From contig CALNVZ010003435.1 of the NCBI GenBank assembly GCA_940671915.1, positions 10,194,786 to 10,258,785 on the forward strand: a DNA stretch of 64,000 nucleotides, read 5' to 3'. Below the pieces are notes generated by a model that saw only the letters and a program-made list of their open reading frames with translations, was not told the DNA's origin and ran no database searches. Numbering within the stretch: position 1 is the first letter of the stretch; the number at the start of each line of letters is the position of its first letter. The position numbers were made by a program, and so were the translations under genes. Below, piece after piece: positions 24,100 to 36,095 of this stretch. The stretch comes from Paracentrotus lividus. Taxonomy: Eukaryota > Echinodermata > Echinoidea > Camarodonta > Echinidae.

Positions 24100-26342
24100 T
24101 ATTTCTCTCATCTGTATGTAATCAGGTAATGCCATTATGAGCCTTAAGTTATAGCAAATTTCCTTAGAGTCAGAAGGGTTTACTTCCATCATAGTTTCTT
24201 TAATATTGCAGTAACTTGAACATTTCTATTTGAGCCTTTACTTGTTAACTTGATATAAATGGATATGTCATGAGGAATGCATCATATCTATGACCTTAGT
24301 CGAAAGTGAAACTCAAATATGACAGAATGAATAATGGAAGAAAGGCGTTAAAGTCACCCTTGGTTGATAATGAGGCACTTTGTCTGTTGAGAGACAGAGG
24401 GTATTAAAGGCCTTAGGGTAACAAAGTTACAAGTTTTAAATGTGTAAATAGCACAAAAAACAAAATTTTGAAGTTATCATTTTATTGCATATATAAATAA
24501 ATAACTATAACTTTTTACCTAGACCTCTGTATGCACCCAATTATTACTGAAACTATCTTTGAGAGAAGATATATTACATGTTTAGACATCAATATTGATA
24601 CTTTTGTATCCTTCTTTGTTTAAAAAAAAAAAAAAAAATTCCATTCTGCCAGGCTCTTTGCTTTCAGTTTCCAAATATGTGGTAATGACATTGCACTCTT
24701 TAATTGTCTTATCAGGATTGTGGAAAATATGTTTAAATAACAGACATCTGTCATAAACGTGACAAAATGAAAGCTAATTTATGAAACTAATGTATTGCAT
24801 AATTCAAATTGTGATAGTTTGTTTATTTTTTGAATTTTGTCAACATTTAATATATACTTGTAATAGTGACAGACTTTAGTGACAAAGTAAAGAAGCATTC
24901 ATTTTATGTTATTCAAAAATGTATTGCAATTATTGCAATTTATTTATCGTTTGAAGCTACATGGTTATTACTAGAAATTCGAAGTACTTGGGAAGAGGGA
25001 CATTTTGTGATTTGAGCGGAAACAAAGGTTTTCATGATGCAGGCCTCTAAACATTGCTTTGCTCTTACAAAGCATCTGCACGTACCACTATTTTTTATCT
25101 ATATTTATAATAAAACGTCTCTCATGTAGATTTCCTCGGAAATCCCTGCAATCTATTGATCACAAATTGGTGATTTGAGCACAATCGCACCCATGGAGGA
25201 GAGATCAATTCGCATTCCTCATGCCACATTAGACCGAAACCTTGATACAAATATCAAGCTCGATCTCTCCCTAATTAGTACCCCTATTCAGCTTGGGACA
25301 AATCACCACCGGTCATTAGCCAATTGTCTGAGGTATCGGTTTAGCTCCAAGGCATTGCTGAGGTTTCATTCCTTTTCTCCTGAAACCTGTCATCATGAAA
25401 CTCATTATATGATTGATTTCATTGCAGATATTGACATCGGTCTTTGAATTTCCTGATCTTGTGTTGTTATTCTGCAAGGAGGTGAACCGTTTCCTCAGGA
25501 TTCACATTTGGTTTACTGGAAATGTGCCATTATATCCGATGTTAAATCCCTTGTAGCCTTTATGTTTTAGAATTTAGAATTTTGGAGACGGGGAGAATGA
25601 GAGAGAGAAAGGGGCATAGGAAAAAAGAAAGAGATAGAGTAGTACCGGTATAAGAGAGAATATGTACACGAAGCATGGAAAGCAGCAGAAAACCGAGAAC
25701 CAATTCACGATAGCTATACCGATGTAAGACGGAAAATGGACGCAAAGTAGAGAAAACAGCAGAAAAAACAGAGAACCAATTCATGATAGCTCTGATCATT
25801 ACTTATCAGACTTATCTTTAACCAATCACTCTATCAAGACATTTATTTTTCTTTCTTAAGAAGGGATGGGCAGAATCAAATCAATGTGAAGCCCTGAAGA
25901 AACCTCTGAATACATGCTCTATTTTATAAGGGGATCCAAAAATGAAGTGGGGATGTTGATCTTGTGAAGAGTTTCTCTCACATCATTTTCTTTTCATGAT
26001 TACCAGCTGCCATGGATGCAGTTCAAATTAAAAGATGTGTGAAAGTATTCAATTTGGATGTGATCTTTTTTGGTTTCTTTTCAGAATGTGATTTTTCTTT
26101 CTTTATGTAGATGGCCAAATGTTCCTTCATTTTAGAAAATTTAGGATTCCTGTCACATTTCTTTCAACCAGCCTTTTTTTTTTCAATGACCCCTATTTCT
26201 TAACTGGGACAGATTCACCCTCATTCCTTTAGCCTCGGTCAGCATACTTGGATTCTATACCCATGTCCATCACATCCTGCTTATAGCAAGAGAATAGTTG
26301 GAGGGTTGACATCTTTTTTTGAAAGGACTTTTGGACTCGTCC
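24100..26342. other. Intronic DNA, with a balanced-composition block
   Basis: 24100-25150 is AT-rich and featureless. 25150-25560 has mixed composition and open frames but no splice-bounded exon that I can support; it could be conserved non-coding DNA. 25670-25795 holds a two-copy repeat of 'gagaaccaattcacgatagc' about 86 bp apart. Confidence 0.45.
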
Positions 26343-26530
26343 TGGGGTCCTACTAGTTTGCAGGCACAAACCCATGTTGTTCGCTTACTAGGGTCTGAAG
26401 TTAAGAACTAGATACACTCGTGTACGATAGCTTCTCCACAGACAGTCAGTATGGAGACTAGTCTCCACTCTAGACTGAAATTTGTTTAAGTGTCAAATTG
26501 AGTCTGTGCTTGCAGACTAGGGTCCTACAG
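26343..26530. mobile_element. Possible short MITE
   Basis: 'gtcctactagtttgcaggca' and, inverted, 'tgcttgcagactagggtcct' give imperfect ~25-bp terminal repeats. The match is partial and no target duplication is obvious. Confidence 0.4.
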
Positions 26531-26859
26531 CGAAGGTCCACTTACAGTGTTATGTCATGATATCTTTACCCCTTCCTTTCGCCCATTCTTTATGCTGTAT
26601 GTACCTTCTTTTATCTTTTGGCATTCCTTCCTAGTCACTAAAGAAACGTTTATTGCTGCAATTATAGCTTGGAAGAAGATTATAGGGTATCAATAGCAAT
26701 AACGAAATACCTTTGAATTGTGGTAAAACAGCATTTATTTCTTTATTTAACTTTCACAATGGGAGTATCTTCTGACTTTGCATGGCTGGGTGGAATTTGG
26801 AGTGGTGCTATGAATCCATCTTGAAGAAGAAGGCGTTTCTTGAGAGGGAGAAAAGGCAT

Positions 26860-27660
26860 GAGTTAACAACTTTCTAGTTATCAATAGAAGATGTGAATAA
26901 TGAGACGTTCAAAGAAGGTATCATTGCAATATATTTGAGGGGTGGCAAATGGATCGATAACATACTTTTTGGAGGGGTTTGAGCCTCTAAAAAACACACG
27001 TTGTATAATTCATTTTATACTCTTAACACATAATTGTGATTCATGAGCATGTGTGAAGTCAGTGTTTAGGGGTGTGATGGGTGGGAATATAAATTATCTA
27101 TGTGAACGTCACAGAGCATTAACTGCTCTTCCAAAGTACTTGATCTCACATAATTTTGGCTCTCTCGATAATTGAAAATCAAGAGTCTTGTGAAGAAGCT
27201 AGCTATTGAACTTTCAAACCAATAATTGTACATTAATTGTTACGAGCCACCAGGGGTTTAACTTCTCTTTAAAGTGAGTCTCCACCTTCAGGCTGTCAAT
27301 ATACAATTGTGCATCATGAGCCATGTAAAGAAAGAAACTATTTCAATAGGTGAGATGGGTGGGAAGTAATTAAGAGAGATACACTTTTGAAGAGAGATGA
27401 CAACTTTCTGGTTGTCAAAAGTTGATTGTGAATCAAGAGTCATGCAAAGATGATATCATTGTAATGTAGGTGGGAAATAGTTTGGTGTGCATTTTCCCCT
27501 CTAGAGTGACAGCCAAAAAGGGGAATGAAACCTTTTCATAGTACATGGATTAACATCTATTTGGAGGGTGTCTTGTTAGTAAATGCTTGTGAATTACAAA
27601 CCGTGCAATAAAGCTATCATTGCAATGGGCAAATATTTTGATGTTCACATTGTCTGTGGA
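26860..27660 (+). repeat. Old degenerate tandem repeat, about six units of 110-150 bp
   Basis: Recurring elements are 'caactttctggttgtca', 'aattgtgaatcatgag' variants, 'catgtgaagaa' variants, 'tatcattgcaatg' and 'gggtgggaa' variants, in the same order and spacing. Examples lie near 26868, 27030, 27175, 27300, 27400 and 27580. Divergence is high. Confidence 0.55.
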
Positions 27661-29778
27661 GGAATCTCTTGGCACCCCAGCGTGGAATGGAAGATGATAA
27701 TAATCCTCTAAACTAGTTTACATGACATCAATGATGTTCAATAAACAAGGTTAGAATTCCAAGGCTACAATCTTTTATTGATCTGCATTGGCAAGTAAGT
27801 AAAGAATTATTTTCAATTGAAAATCAAAAGTAGCCAATCAGTATCCTTGTTGCATAAACTTTTTGTATGAAAGTCTCACTGCGAACCAATCAGAATGGTT
27901 GTTTCAAATTTGAAATTGTTTCATAACTCTTTATGTTACAGGGTACTGGTATAACAGAATTCTGACAAATGTCTTGTGGCAAACACAATTTAAATAATAG
28001 TTCTGACTGACAAACTCCCATTTCTACACATTATAATTTTAAAACTTCATTTCTTTATTTTTTCCCCCTTTTTTTCCCACTTAAAACATGCTATGAATCC
28101 ATAATGGTACTATTGAATTCTTGAATTCTTGGCTGCAAATTTGTGAAGACATTCAATTTGTTTTCCTTTTTTATATCTTTCATTTTTATTATAATCTGCA
28201 GCTGTTCTGGCTCAAGTTGGTGCCTAACAACTTGAACATGACAAGTAATGTGCCATGGAAACTAATGATTGAAAGGTCTCCAGTACTGATCCTCTATTGC
28301 TCCCAAATCTCCCATACCGCCTTTCTAATGAACTATGGGATAACAGGTCAGGATTAACGATCAATCGCAGTGGGATCAAATGTCGTGCCTTTTTCAGTTT
28401 TTCTTCAATTAAGCTGGGGGACAAATTATTGGTTATGTTTGATGATGTGATGGTTCGATTTATATATGATGAAGTCATTTGTCATTCCCTTTCCCTTGGT
28501 AATAAGCCACTGAAAGATAAGTTTGAAGCATGGACTCAGTTCAGTTGTGTTGCTTGAATACTTTTATACATGGGCATGTGGGTGGGGGGGGGGGGGTGTG
28601 CAACCTAAACTTGCCAAATATAGTTTCCAACAAAATTTCTGAAAAGCTACTCATTGATCTTATTATTTTTTTATTGCCTGTTGTCTACTCTACTCAATGT
28701 CAAATATATTTTTAAAATCAAAGTCTTAAGCAATATGGTCAAATTTATAAATTTTCAATGTTTGAAGACACCCCCCCCCCCAAAAAAAAGAAGAAAGTTA
28801 TGCCTTAATTGTCACTGTTGCTTAGTATATAATGTGTAAAGCTCATATTCGTGCTTGTATTATTTGGAAATAGGGCATTTCATCTGAAGCTGCCTCACCC
28901 TACCCAGGTGAAGTAAATGGTACCTTTGAAAAGCAGGTGTCATGTTCATAACAGGAAGATGGGACTGTTCAAAATCATCAGGCCCTAATAAATTTGACAT
29001 TTTTGATAGTATTTTCAAATATATCTCTACTGACTAGCTTGAATAATTTTTAAAAAAAATTACACTTTTTGTTAAATTTAGGTATTCTCTAGCTCACATT
29101 GTCCCTGCCTTTATAAAAAGACTTCCTTTGCAATTGCATTTTGCAAATACAATTGCTGGATTTCTCTTTATCCCTTAGAACTTTGGAATAGCTCAAAATA
29201 ATTTGTGAGTTGCTTCATCCTTCACTTAGGGATTAAACAGTCGAAGATGACAGTCTGAAGACCTAAAATAGCTCCTGGTTGGTCATTCCCCATCTTTGGA
29301 ATATACTGTGATGAGAATTTCCTCTTTTCCGGCCATTTCTACTTGCATTTGGATTATCACATCATGGAAGAATTTATGGAATTGAGTCGTATGGAAGCAG
29401 TGCTGATGCTTCTTCTGTTTTTCATTTTAAAGAGTGGGAGAATGATGTTGTTTCCATGACAACAATAAGATCACCAATTAGAAGTTGTTTTTGTAAGTAC
29501 TGTCAAACGTTACGGTTCGATTGTCCCACTTTTTCTTAATTAAAAGAAATAATTACTTCACATTCACTAATATGTTGAATAATAAGCCTAAAATTTCTGC
29601 AGGACATCAAAACATACATGGGTGCATCTCAACAACAAAAAATGGCTTCAATATTTTCTTATGAATTTATTTTTAATCTGAGAATTCTGAGTCAAATGCA
29701 TGGAGCAGTGAAGAATCATTATGCAACGTCAAAGAAGTTTCTTGCTTTTTCCATAATCAGCTTATTACTGAAAATAAG
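27661..29778. other. Intronic DNA
   Basis: It includes a worn 'ttgcataaa' MITE at about 27845-27948, a G run near 28582, a C run near 28771 and otherwise AT-rich sequence. The overlapping open frames on both strands at 28224-28557 have no recognisable domain. Confidence 0.5.
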
Positions 29779-29780
29779 TA

Positions 29781-31511
29781 GGGGAGAGTGGGGTTAGTTG
29801 GAACACGGGGTTAGTTGAAACATTGCAATTTTCTTTAACGGCAACAAATGTATTTATGCAAATCTACCCCCTCAAGTTGTTGCTATTAGCAACTGCCATC
29901 CACCACATTTTAGTCTGCACAAATGCTTCAAGCCTCGTGAAGTTAGAAAGCAATGTTTGTTTTTTCACCCTCTGAGTAAATTTTGTCATTTTTACAAGAT
30001 CATAAATTACGTTGGCCAGTTTTTGAGTATAACAAACAGTTATATCAAGCTACAAAACAAAGTTAAATATATGGCATGTTGTTGTCCCTTTTTTGTGCTG
30101 TAAGCTTACAAATGTCAAATGGGCCTCTGGGATTAGTTGGAACATTTTGAATGGGGTTAGTTGGAACATGTACTAAGTAAATAGGTTTCAGTTAATAAAA
30201 AAATAAAAATCATATAATTCAATGAAGGGCAGTTCCAAGGTAACGGAGTGACATTCAGAAGCAACATTTCAGCATTCAAACAAGTTTATCATCCATACTT
30301 TAATCTTTATGTACAAAGAAATGGTTCATGACAAAAGCTGATGGTACCCTCTTTTCAAAATGATAATTTTTTTTATAGTGATCTTCTTAATTAATGAGAT
30401 ATGAATATTCATAATCATGGTTACGGAGTGACGCAAAATGGACATGCATATTTGAGCAGAAAACATTTTGCTTTAAATCTGTGAACTTTAAATGGCTATC
30501 ACAATTTTGAGTTATTGATTGGATTCTACGTTATTCTAGGTATAATATGCCACCTTGCATAAAAAAATTGGTTGAATATTTTGTTAATTATGACTTAAAA
30601 CTTGAACCCTTGTCCGGTTACGGAGTGACGGTTACGGAGTGACATCTGGTTTCTCGGTCTTTTTCGTGAGGAGAAATGCATTATAAAGAAATATTAATAC
30701 CAAAGTTTGTTGCAGTAGACCATGACAATTACATTAAGCCAAAAAAATTGGCAAAAAGTGACGAGATCTAAGAATTAGAGGCATTTAAAGCCCCATAGTC
30801 CCATACGTGCAAATTTGGGTTTGATCAATTATTCAGCGCAAGAATACTGAATCGCAAATATTTTTAACTTAAATGATTGGTTGTATTGTAAAGAAGCCTT
30901 TGTGGTAATTTCAGATCCTAATTTGCATTTTCAAAGGCACAGCGGCACATTAAGATTTCAGCTCCATGTCCTGTTTTGCTTGGAACTGCCCTGAAGTGTT
31001 CCGAAATATTCCTATACATGTATATCAGTTCACATTGGACAATTTTATTTTGGTTTAAACAAAATATATTGCAGAATGCTACTTCACAGGACTTCAGAAT
31101 ATCTGTATGTGACTGGATGCTATCAAGTGTAATAAAACATGAAGTAAAAAAAGAATTTGAACACCAACCTTTAATATTTTAATTGGAATCAATAAAGGAA
31201 GTTAGCTGAACCCATGCAATAAAGTTGAACATAGTTTAAATATAATTCTAAAGATATCATGCACAATGTTTCAACTTACCCCATACCTTGTTCCAACTAA
31301 CCCCGTGTGCGGGGTTAGTTGGAACACTTGACATGGTCTTGTTGAAGATGGATTTTTTCCGGAACCATCACTAAGTTAAAGAATTTTATGGGGTACATTT
31401 GTAGCATACAGATATACACCCAAGCTGATTGTTTATTGTTTCATGAAATAAATCCGCTTTTGTTTTACGGCCATTTTTGTGAAAAATGTTCCATATAACC
31501 CCGCTCTCCCC
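29781..31511. mobile_element. TIR element with 'ggggttagttggaaca' modules (outer element)
   Basis: It starts 'ggggagagtggggttagttg' and ends with the inverted 'tccatataaccccgctctcccc', flanked by TA on both sides (29779-29780 and 31512-31513). The module 'ggggttagttggaaca' recurs in direct orientation near the left end (29791, 29808), inside (about 30129 and 30154) and near the right end in both orientations (about 31280-31325). No transposase frame is visible. It contains the nested element at 30226-30992. Confidence 0.8.
30226..30992. mobile_element. Nested TIR element with 'gttacggagtgac' modules
   Basis: Ends 'agggcagttccaagg' and inverted 'tgcttggaactgccct'. The word 'ggt(t/a)acggagtgac' occurs at about 30238, 30419, 30616 and 30630. 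It lies wholly within the larger element, so it inserted later or was captured. It is non-coding. Confidence 0.7.
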
Positions 31512-31513
31512 TA

Positions 31514-32295
31514 CATGTGGATGTAGAAAGTTAGTTGGAGATTGTTTTAGATCAGAATATCATGTTTTTACTCAGCGTCTCAATCAGATCAACACCCACA
31601 TTTAAATTGGAACTGATATCAGTCTGCACCCAGTTTGCTGACAGAAATTGCATTTTGTTGCGAGGACAAAATCACAAAAATAAATAACCTTGAACTACTT
31701 TTTCATAAACATGCCAACTAAAAGCTTCATCTATTGTCTAACCCCCCAAATCAATCACAGATTGGATTGTGGGTTGCTCTAAATCAATTATAACAATTGA
31801 TTGTGAGTTTAGGTGAAATTATAGATTCTATAAAAAGTCAGGAATTTTGACAACTTAACAAATGTTGTTTATCCTTTATCCAATAAATATAAGAGATATA
31901 AATTTACAGAAAATAATATAGAGTATTGCTATAGGACAACATAATTTTCATAATGCATTCTTGACAGAAAGCCAACCTTCGTTCCACAAAAGATAGCAAA
32001 TGAAAGAGAAATTGAATAATTGAAGGTTATTGAAAGAGGACAACATTCCCTTTTTAATGTGTTGACAGTGGGCCTTGTAATACAAATAACTTGTTTTTAA
32101 TGTATTTTCTTTGACATTCCATGTTTGTCATAACATGTCAAATTCAAGATCATCTCAAGAATTTTTTTTCTTAAAGAAATAGTATGTTTGGGCCCCATAT
32201 GATTATATTCACGTATTTTATTTCGTCTACTCAGCCAATGTTAGATTGAGGTTGAGTTAAGGGATTTAAAAGTAGCTACAGTTTGTTTTTGTTTG

Positions 32296-32335
<40 letters not shown>

Positions 32336-34170
32336 GAGGGGGGGGGGTAGCTACAGTTAACAAAAATTGGGCAAGCGTATTAATTATTCTTTGAATGTTT
32401 CAAGGGTGGTAGAACGATTAGCAGTGGAAGTTTCCAAGGTAAAGCATTACATGATATGATAAATTAAATGTAGGCCTACATCTTTTTAAGGGCAAATCTG
32501 GAACAAAACTAGTTTATTTTATTATGTATTAATTAAAAAGCAAACAAATGAGATTTAAAAAAAAAAAAAACGGTGTAAAGAGAAATCAACAGACCTTGCA
32601 TATAAACAGGATGCTACTGCGGATGCTGCCCCACATACCTCCTGACAAAATTGAGACCCCTTTTTATCAACTAGAGATCTTCTTACTTTAAAAGAAGAAG
32701 CTTGGTTAATATCAAACACAGGAAAAATTTTATTTGTTATTGAATAAACCAACCAAACTTTCAAAAGGCTCTAAATTTGCTCTATAGTGCTTGACATTTT
32801 TGTGTAATGTATAATTAATGTTTGACCCTAGAAATCTATAAACAGAATCTGCTTCGTTTCAGAAGTAATCCAAGAAATTAAGCTAGGGGAACATTGGAAT
32901 GTTTTGATGGTATTTATAGAGTGGCAAGCTCTCCTTTAGAATGAACATTATATCCTCTGTTGAGAAACAAAAGGATATTAATGTAATATACGTTCACACA
33001 GAGTTATCATCTTTTCGACTCTCAGCAGATGATTACTATCATTTATGCCAAGTATTAGAGCAGTGACAGGAACAAGTATTTATTATTAGAATCCAGATTT
33101 CTCGCCTTCTAAATTGGAGAAAACTTTGAAATGATTTTATTATATTCATCAAATAACAACCTTCTCATGAGGCCATTTTACTTTATTTTCAGAGGGTCAT
33201 GAGCAATGGCAGAAAGGGGTATTTATTATTGGAATTCAGATTTCTCCTCTCCTAAGTGCTTCTGAGACTATTTTGGTTTGAATCTCAAGAGGAAGAAGGA
33301 GGAAAGGGACCCATCTATTGCTGCAAGTCTGTTCACACACAGAATTTTTATCCTGAAATTCTACATATAATGCTGTATAGAGAATCATCATTATATTTTA
33401 TTAAATGAACAGGGTGTCTCAATAAAAAACACATTTATTCTGAAACTATAAAAAAAAAGCAAACATAAGAAATCATTTTGGTGAGGCAAATGGTTTATGC
33501 TGGCTGACGAGCTGGTGCTGACTGGTCATTACTGTATGCTGTATTCAACCCTACCCAAATTTACTATTCTTGTTCAACGATACATTCGTGAATGCAAAAA
33601 CTGGACTGATACTTTGAGTTCTAGTTCACAACAAGGCCCTGATAGACTCTGATTTTTTTCACGTGCTACTATTTTTCCTAACTTACTGTCCACAGTTATC
33701 GGCCTACCATTTTTTTTCATAACCATATATTTTTTTTGTTTGTTAAGTACGAACAACTTTTTGTTGGATTTTCAAGGGGAAGGAAAAGGACTTTTCTATT
33801 ATTGTGTAGAATGCTTGACATTTGGGAATGAAATTTGAAGTTTGTTGGGTCTGCCACGCTAGTTGACGTGATCAGAATAAAAAAGGAATGAAAATGTGAG
33901 ATTTTTAATTGGAGAGGTAAGGAAATGGGTTGAAATTGATTGGAAATTTGTTATTCTCTTGGGTGGAGCACCTTTCCTTGGAGTTACAAAGAAATTCATG
34001 AAATTTCCATCAATTACTCGATTATGATTTTGTCAAGGTTTGTCATTTTCTTGGAATATTTTTTTTAGTCCAATTCAAGTCCAATGCCAGCTAGATAATA
34101 GGGCATGTACTTCCAAAATGATATGTTTTGCATTATTATTATTCATTGATTTTGCTTATTTAATCATTTT
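31514..34170. other. Intronic DNA
   Basis: Mostly AT-rich. It contains 'gttttgttttgtttt' repeats near 32290-32330, a G run near 32338 and a worn two-copy repeat around 'gtatttattattagaatcc' (33077) and 'gtatttattattggaattc' (33220). No exon is supported. Confidence 0.55.
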
Positions 34171-34612
34171 AATATTTTCTTTGTATTTGTCTCTATATCT
34201 CTGTCCCTCTTTCTGTCTCTTATCCCCTCTCCATCTCTTTATATGTCTACTACTATCTCTTTTACTTCTACCCATCCCTAAATCCTTCCCCTCCCCTCTC
34301 TCCCTTCACCAATTATGTATGTCTCCCTGCTGTTTCCCTTTCCCCCTTCTACCCACCTCTCTCTTTTTTTTTTAACTCTCTCCCTCTCTCATCTCTTCAT
34401 ATCTCTCCTCTGCTCTCCTTCCCTCCCCTGCTGTCTGTCTCTCTTTCCTTCCCTCCCTGGAACTCATACTTCCCCCTTCTCACCTCCTTCTATATCTCTC
34501 TTCGCTCCCTTTCCCTTCTTCTCTCATACCCTCCCTCACTCTCCTTCATCTGTCCCTCTCCCTATCCATCTCTCTCTCCTCCTCTTCTCTTCTCATCTTT
34601 CTCTCCACCCAG
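34170..34612 (+). promoter_or_regulatory. ~440-bp polypyrimidine tract ending in the splice acceptor
   Basis: Nearly continuous C/T DNA ('ctctccctctctcatctc', 'ccttccctccctgg' and similar) runs directly into CACCCAG|GTTAGC at 34612. Its last part acts as the polypyrimidine tract of the acceptor. The rest is microsatellite-like and gives long but meaningless Leu/Ser/Pro open frames. Confidence 0.8.
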
Positions 34613-34696
34613 GTTAGCAAGAAAGGCGATAAGAAAGATGTTTCAAGAGAGAAAGTGGACATAGATGCAGCTGTTATGCAGATGGCTTCTTTATGA
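34613..34696 (+). CDS. Terminal coding exon of the unrecognised small protein
   Basis: After the CAG acceptor the phase-0 frame reads 27 codons (VSKKGDKKDVSREKVDIDAA, then VMQMASL) and stops at TGA (34694-34696). With the exon at 19362 it makes a C-terminal segment of 62 residues that is strongly basic and polar up to a short amphipathic end, DIDAAVMQM. I do not recognise the family. The two exons share Lys/Ser-rich composition (KSSKEQVSK and VSKKGDKKDVSREK), which supports their pairing. The fully consistent phase and the 3' UTR with a polyadenylation signal argue for a real gene. The intron of about 15.1 kb is filled with transposons. Confidence 0.7.
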   Translation, partial: VSKKGDKKDVSREKVDIDAAVMQMASL

Positions 34697-35135
34697 CATC
34701 TTATACCAGAAATCATCCCTGACTTCTGGACATGGTTGCCATGGAAACACAACTAGAAAGTGTCAGATTTAATTTGTTTGCGTATTGGGACTCTATTATG
34801 CATTCATTTGACATTAATTGAGCAGTACCTTATCTATTACATTTGCTTAGCTTTGTTGAAAAGAATTGGGTTTATGGCTCATAAACTCTCTTTATGATAC
34901 TCTTTTGTATGGTAATGATTTTTATGAGAGATATATCATAAAACCTTCATGGAGTATACATGTAAATAATTATGTAAAATAATTTTGAAGTCTTCCATTG
35001 TGAATTGGTAGTACTAAATGTTCTTTGTCTTTTTTAATGAGGTAAATATTTTTAACATCATACGTCTATCCTTCTAAAATTCAAAGAGTATCAAAGATGA
35101 AGGTTGGTATTAATAAAATATGTTGTTTGCATTTT
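34697..35135 (+). other. 3' UTR with polyadenylation signal
   Basis: AT-rich sequence after the stop codon contains AATAAA at 35112-35117 followed by a T/GT-rich stretch ('atgttgtttgc', 'tttttgttgtcc'), typical of a poly(A) site. A palindromic RFX-like 'gttgccatggaaac' lies at 34735-34748. Confidence 0.6.
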
Positions 35136-35388
35136 AAGTTTTTGTTGTCCTGTGCGAGAAGTTATGACTATTCAAGGGCAAGGAGGCAAAAACCAGCCAT
35201 CACATCAACGAATATCAAAACAACATGAAAAGACATGAGACACAAAATGATGAAAACTGGAGAAAGGATCACCTTTCGAAATGCCATGGTCTCAACCGTT
35301 CGTACGTGTTTTTGCAAGTGTGTGTCCCATAGCTCGTATCCAGTGGCTGCTAAATCCTGCAATTCCTCGTGTTTCAACAGGTAAATTG

Positions 35389-35849
35389 CCACTTGGTCTA
35401 AACCACAGAGTTAAATACGCATGAGGTATGTAAATACTATGGTCTAAACCCACTTTGACTAATGCCCATTTGGCCTTATTCTACATGGTCTATCTCCATT
35501 CTGTTTACAACCAGTTTGTCTTATAACCTTTTGTTGTAATTGCCACTTCACCTATTTACCATTTTGTTTAATTTCCATTTGGTCTAATGTTCAGTTGGTT
35601 TTGCTAACACCTCTTAGTCAATTACTGTAACAGACTGGTAATAGACCGAATCTTCATTTGGGAATTAGAAAAAAATGCAATGAGACGATTTGGCTATTAG
35701 ATGAACCGGCAAGTAAACCAAATGATCATTAGACCAAGTGAGAATATGTGTTAGACCAAAGGAAAATTAGACTGTAAGTAGACCGGATGGGTTTATAGCC
35801 CATGTGGTATTAGACAGAGAGTTAAATCAACCGTTGTTAGACCAAGTGG
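35389..35849. mobile_element. Foldback element with 'ttagaccaa' modules
   Basis: Ends 'ccacttggtctaa' and inverted 'ttagaccaagtgg'. The left half carries many 'tggtcta' or 'tggtttaat' variants and the right half many 'tagaccaaa' variants, so the whole ~460 bp is a set of repeated modules in inverted halves. It is non-coding. Confidence 0.75.
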
Positions 35850-36091
35850 ATACAAACCATTCGACATAGCTGTATAGTAAGATTACAGCCACCTCGCTCC
35901 TCCAAGCCTGAAGGAAAAATGCATCTCCCTACGTGCGAGTCCGGTCTCAGAGAGACGCAAAGCCAACACACGACCGGTTGAGACCGAAGCATAAATCCTG
36001 TCCTTCGATGTCCATTAGAAGACCCCAAAGCCACTGGTGTGTGGTATTTGAGCAGTCTTGTGGAAAGTGGAAGACAGAAATTGATTTACTC
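35850..36091. other. GC-richer block of unknown nature
   Basis: The sequence between the foldback and the LTR element is less AT-rich (for example 'gtgcgagtccggtctcagag') and is open on the - strand for 65 codons, but I find no splice signals or motif that would make it an exon. Confidence 0.3.
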
Positions 36092-36095
36092 ATAT

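Noticed and set aside
28224..28557. Overlapping ~85-codon frames on both strands
   Set aside because: Neither has a recognisable domain or splice sites; opposite-strand openness points to chance.
34040..34617. Two long Leu/Ser/Pro open frames (111 and 100 codons)
   Set aside because: They are translations of a C/T microsatellite and the acceptor's pyrimidine tract.
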